From positions 1 to 17,190 of the forward strand of contig JAXJWW010000060.1 in NCBI GenBank assembly GCA_036307825.1: 17,190 nt of DNA, read 5' to 3'. Position 1 is the stretch's first letter. Each line of letters opens with the position of its first letter. The stretch comes from RGIG9060 sp036307825 (GTDB lineage: Bacteria > Spirochaetota > Spirochaetia > Treponematales > Treponemataceae). The notes under the pieces are model-generated. The model made no database searches, was not told the origin of the DNA, and was given only the letters and a program-made list of their open reading frames with translations. Positions 14,021-17,190 of this stretch are shown piece after piece. The position numbers and the translations under genes are program-made.

Positions 14021-16112
14021 CTTCAACAGTTTGATAAGAATTGTCACCGTAATAAAGAAGCTCGTAAATAAAAGTACTAGTAAAAACTCTTTTTCCATAT
14101 TCACGACTTTCCTCGTATGGTAACATTTCTACCCAAATATCCATTGGAACATTTGGATAATCATCCACCCAATTAAGAATTCTTCTCCTTCCTGTATTGT
14201 AAGAAATTACAGAAAGCATTGTTGAACCTTTAAACAAACGAATCATATTGCTTAAATAAAAAGCACCAAAATTAATATTTGTTTGTGGATCAAGCAAATC
14301 AAAATTTTGTACTCGTAATTTTCTTGCAATATCTTTTGAAGCAGTTTCCGGCATCAACTGTGTTAAACCAGTTGCACCAACTCTAGAAAAAACATTTTTA
14401 TCAAAATAACTTTCAGTTCTGATTAAAGAAAACAAAAGACTTTCAGAAAGATTATACTCATTAGCATAAAATTTTACAAAATCATAAAAATTTCTTGGAT
14501 AAAATAATTTTAAAACTTCTTCATCTTTTCCACTTCCTGAATTTGAAAAAACTGCACTTGAAATTCTTAAAATAGTTGGATATAGATTTTCATTACTTCC
14601 AAAATTCTGATTTATTTTTTTTACAAAAAAACTTAAATCATCTGAACTTATATATTTTTTATATTCATTTAAAATTCCATAAAACTTTTTTATCTGTCCA
14701 TATTTTACACAAGCAGAAAATAAATTATAAAGTAATTCAGTTTTAATTTTATCAATTGAAACAAACTCTGTACTTTGACACATATTTTTTAAAATCATTT
14801 TTGGCTCAATTTTATTTTGATAAGCAGACATTATTCTGTAATAAAGTGGACTTTGGGAATTTTCAAAAACAGAATTAAATATTTGACGAATATCATAATT
14901 AGAAAAATTTTGTACAGAGACAAATTCTTCTTTTATCAATCTTGCCGTTAAATATCCCCAAACAAATTTTATTTCTTCATCAGCAACTTGCTCAATAGTT
15001 TTATAAAAATTACAAAACAATGTCCATTGACGAGTGGATAACAAATATAATTTTATTTCATTTAGTAAATCCGAATAATAAGTTTTATCTTTCCATAGCA
15101 ATCCGTATTTTTCAATTCCAGTGATTAAAGACTTTATAGATTCTTTTTTTAATTGATTTAAATAACACAAAAGTGCATTATCAAAAGTGATATCGTTAAT
15201 TGAATTTTCTATTGCGGACAAAAAACTTTCTTTTGCCAAACTAAAATATTGACTTCCAGATTTATCAAAAATTCGTCCTGCATAAAAATCTATGTAAAAA
15301 AAATTTTCTTTTTTTGTATTATCATTTTTGTTACTAGAAATATTTTTTAAACTTTGTGCAACTTCATTTCTAGATTCAAAACCAAAATATAATTTTATTT
15401 TTTCTGAACTTCCATACAAAAAAACTTTTCCAATATCAGAAATTACTTGTGGAGAAAATTCTAAAATACTTTCAAAATCTTTTACAAACAAAGAAAGTTT
15501 TTCCAATGCAACACTATATTTTTTTTCGTAAACTAAATTTCTAAATTCTAAAAGAAACTTAAAATCATTTTGTAAAATTAATTTATTTGCAAATTCACCA
15601 ATAAAAATTTCTTCAATAAATTTTGCATGATAATCTGAAAAACTTTCTTGAGTAAGCCAATCTTTTAGAATAACACTTTCTAAATTCTGCTCTTTCATAA
15701 CTGTTGCATAACAAAAACAATACATCATCCAATCATTTTTAATTTTTAAATTTAATAATGAATTTGAAAATTTTATTGCTTGTTCATATTTTTGATTATC
15801 GATTAAAGCTTGCAAATAAAAATTGTATGTTTCTTCTTCCGGATTTTTACTTTTAGAAATTGCAATTTTTGAAAGATTCAACATTTTAGTTTTAGGAATA
15901 TTTAATTTTTGTAATTCTTTTAAACTAAATAAAACTTCAAGACTAGAACCTTTTTTAATCGCTTTTTCAAAATTCTTAATCGCTTTATTATTTTCTTGAG
16001 AACTTAAATTAACTAAACCTTGAACATAATACTCAGAAGAATTTGTGCATCCTGAAAAACAGAATGCACAAATCATCAATAGAGAAAATATTTTTTTTCT
16101 AAATAAAATCAT
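14004..16112 (-). CDS. Lytic transglycosylase lipoprotein (Slt-type, C-terminal SLT domain)
   Basis: A 702-residue lipoprotein. The start at 16112 gives MILFRKKIFSLLMICAFCFSGC with Cys22 as the lipid site and AGGA just upstream; an earlier frame start would remove the signal from the N-terminus and overlap the LysM gene. Residues about 25-545 are a long helical, TPR-like region (EQAIKF, KNFEKAI), as in Slt70's superhelix. The SLT domain is at about 550-685: LIRTESYFD with catalytic E567, GATGLTQLMPETA, SYNTGRRRILNW and LPYEESREYGKRV. It cleaves the MurNAc-GlcNAc bond to make 1,6-anhydro ends, in the periplasm. SYNTG replaces the common AYNAG. The gene follows the LysM gene by 13 bp, a wall-active pair. 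Confidence 0.92.
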   Translation of the reverse strand: MILFRKKIFSLLMICAFCFSGCTNSSEYYVQGLVNLSSQENNKAIKNFEKAIKKGSSLEVLFSLKELQKLNIPKTKMLNLSKIAISKSKNPEEETYNFYLQALIDNQKYEQAIKFSNSLLNLKIKNDWMMYCFCYATVMKEQNLESVILKDWLTQESFSDYHAKFIEEIFIGEFANKLILQNDFKFLLEFRNLVYEKKYSVALEKLSLFVKDFESILEFSPQVISDIGKVFLYGSSEKIKLYFGFESRNEVAQSLKNISSNKNDNTKKENFFYIDFYAGRIFDKSGSQYFSLAKESFLSAIENSINDITFDNALLCYLNQLKKESIKSLITGIEKYGLLWKDKTYYSDLLNEIKLYLLSTRQWTLFCNFYKTIEQVADEEIKFVWGYLTARLIKEEFVSVQNFSNYDIRQIFNSVFENSQSPLYYRIMSAYQNKIEPKMILKNMCQSTEFVSIDKIKTELLYNLFSACVKYGQIKKFYGILNEYKKYISSDDLSFFVKKINQNFGSNENLYPTILRISSAVFSNSGSGKDEEVLKLFYPRNFYDFVKFYANEYNLSESLLFSLIRTESYFDKNVFSRVGATGLTQLMPETASKDIARKLRVQNFDLLDPQTNINFGAFYLSNMIRLFKGSTMLSVISYNTGRRRILNWVDDYPNVPMDIWVEMLPYEESREYGKRVFTSTFIYELLYYGDNSYQTVEVFSRY

Positions 16113-16125
16113 AAATCCTATTAAA

Positions 16126-17190
16126 TTATCTTGGTGGAATTGTAATGATTGTTCCTGAAACAATGTAATCTGGATTTTCTAATCCATTGTATTTTGCAAT
16201 TTCACGATACAACCAAGGATTTTTATAATATGTTCCTGCAATATCCCACAAAGTATCACCCCATTTAATTTTGTACTCAACACCCTTCAATTTTTCTTGA
16301 ACAGGCTCTGGTTCCACAGGAGTTACAACAGGAGCTTCTACAATAACAATTTCGTCTTCTTTTGCTTCTTCTTCAACAACAACATCAATTTCTTCTGGAA
16401 CATATTCTGTAGGTGTTTCTACAGGAGATGGAATAACTTCTTGAACAGTTGTTTCTTCTTGCCAAATTGAAACTTCAGAATTTTCTTCTTTGTTTTTCAA
16501 TTTTGAAGGAGTTAAAAAAAGAATCAATAAAAGTACAATTACACAAATTACTGCGCACAAACTACAAATCAACACAGGAATTGAACAGCGTTTCTTTTCC
16601 GGACAATCATTATCTGGTGTATCAACATACAAATCAGAAAATGATAAATCCGGGCTAGGTATAGATTCATCTAAATCACTAGATGTATCAATGTTTGAAT
16701 CAAATGCATCGTCATCAAAATCCATATCAGTATTTAAATCTCCATAATCATTTCCGATTCCAAAAAATCCATCGTCATCATCACTATCTAAGTCTGAATC
16801 AACAATATCATTTTCAGAAGCAGTTGGAATATCACTAAAATCAGGGAATTCTTCTTCCATAATATCTAAGCCTTCATTTGCAGACTCAGCAAAATCTGAA
16901 CTATCCAAAATTGAATCTTGCATAATATCCGTACTTTCAGAAGAAAAATCATCTTCCAAAGTTGGCATTTCATCTAAAACTGGTTCATCTTCAATTTCTG
17001 GTAAATCTGCAAAATCGTTTGTTGCTAAATTGTCAGTTTCTTCAAAAGTTGATTCACTTTCAATTTCTGGCATTTCATCTAAAACCGACTCGTCTTCAAT
17101 TTCTGGTAAATCTGCAAAACCGTTTGTTGCTGATTTGTCAGTTTCTTCAAAAGTTGATTCACTTTCAATTTCTGACATTTCATCTAAAAC
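16126..17190 (-). CDS. Acidic repeat - TM - LysM protein (5' partial)
   Basis: The frame is open to the window end (VLDE before the Met at 17178, repeating the VLDEM of the repeat), so the start is outside. Numbering from that Met: 1-190 is very acidic (Asp/Glu/Ser), beginning with two near-identical 35-residue repeats; CPEKKRC precedes a TM helix (about 200-222); 230-295 is a Pro/Glu/Val linker; 300-350 is a LysM domain (VEYKIKWGDTLWDIAGTYYKNP ... GTIITIPPR). The expected topology is acidic tail in the cytoplasm and LysM in the periplasm, bound to peptidoglycan. It is cotranscribed with the transglycosylase, so it may position or regulate wall turnover (inference). The acidic part could bind a basic partner; none is visible. 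Confidence 0.85.
   Translation of the reverse strand, partial: VLDEMSEIESESTFEETDKSATNGFADLPEIEDESVLDEMPEIESESTFEETDNLATNDFADLPEIEDEPVLDEMPTLEDDFSSESTDIMQDSILDSSDFAESANEGLDIMEEEFPDFSDIPTASENDIVDSDLDSDDDDGFFGIGNDYGDLNTDMDFDDDAFDSNIDTSSDLDESIPSPDLSFSDLYVDTPDNDCPEKKRCSIPVLICSLCAVICVIVLLLILFLTPSKLKNKEENSEVSIWQEETTVQEVIPSPVETPTEYVPEEIDVVVEEEAKEDEIVIVEAPVVTPVEPEPVQEKLKGVEYKIKWGDTLWDIAGTYYKNPWLYREIAKYNGLENPDYIVSGTIITIPPR
16969..17190 (-). repeat. 105-bp in-frame tandem repeat in the LysM protein gene
   Basis: Units at 17178-17074 and 17073-16969 each encode 35 residues (EIESESTFEETD..ATN.FADLPEIEDE.VLDEMP) and differ at only about 10 bases. The last 12 bases of the window (VLDE) are the end of a further copy, so the array continues outside. 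Confidence 0.9.

Noticed and set aside
16113..16163. Upstream start of the transglycosylase at 16163
   Set aside because: It would overlap the LysM gene and bury the lipoprotein signal; the start at 16112 has AGGA and gives a normal lipobox.
17076..17178. Met at 17178 as start of the LysM protein
   Set aside because: It is the Met of the repeat unit (VLDEM); the frame stays open to the window edge.
1..17190. CRISPR array, phage defence cassette, toxin-antitoxin pair, tRNA, rRNA
   Set aside because: No regularly spaced repeats, no defence or toxin families, no tRNA-like cloverleaf or rRNA sequence noticed. MazG here is the housekeeping pyrophosphohydrolase, not the MazE/F toxin system.

Overview
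The window is low-GC chromosomal DNA that looks most like a spirochaete of the Treponema type. This is inferred from gene families and style: several lipoproteins with relaxed lipoboxes, a PhoU-tailed Na/Pi symporter, an UPF0158-GNAT fusion, a free-standing DbpA RNA-binding domain, and a CHASE2 adenylate cyclase beside an M48 lipoprotein. No rRNA, tRNA, CRISPR array, IS transposase or phage gene was seen. Sixteen protein genes are supported; the first (1-1695) and last (16126-17190) run off the window edges.

Layout. (1) 1-1695 (+): 3' part of a membrane c-di-GMP phosphodiesterase (sensor end, TM, degenerate GGDEF, intact EAL). (2) 3281-1733 (-): two-gene unit, an unrecognised lipoprotein then a YfcE-type phosphoesterase. 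(3) 3355-5019 (+): Na/Pi cotransporter-PhoU protein. (4) 8958-5023 (-): mazG, clpP paralogue, UPF0158-GNAT fusion, DbpA-domain protein, metallo-beta-lactamase hydrolase. Internal promoters and a terminator-like hairpin divide this run. (5) 9024-9839 (+): uppP, divergent from mazG. (6) 9840-10157: 318 bp without a convincing gene, holding a 71-bp MITE-like element with terminal inverted repeats and 7-bp flanking direct repeats, a palindrome, and an operator-like inverted repeat over a promoter. (7) 10158-14000 (+): tight four-gene operon of two duplicated secreted SH3-like proteins, an M48 metalloprotease lipoprotein and a CHASE2 class III adenylate cyclase. (8) 17190-14004 (-): acidic repeat/TM/LysM protein followed by a lytic transglycosylase lipoprotein.

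Shared themes are envelope maintenance (uppP recycles the peptidoglycan lipid carrier, the transglycosylase and LysM protein act on the wall, the M48 and SH3 proteins sit outside the inner membrane) and second messengers (c-di-GMP breakdown and cAMP synthesis, each with an extracytoplasmic sensor domain). The SH3/SH3/M48/CHASE2-cyclase operon is the best candidate for an under-described system: an envelope-sensing cAMP module with its own secreted partners.

A further pattern: four genes without a Shine-Dalgarno (lipoprotein at 3281, GNAT fusion at 7330, mazG at 8958, uppP at 9024) each have a -10-like hexamer 5-7 nt before the start codon, as expected for leaderless mRNAs. Most other genes with a visible start have an SD. 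All assignments come from reading motifs by eye; no database search was made.
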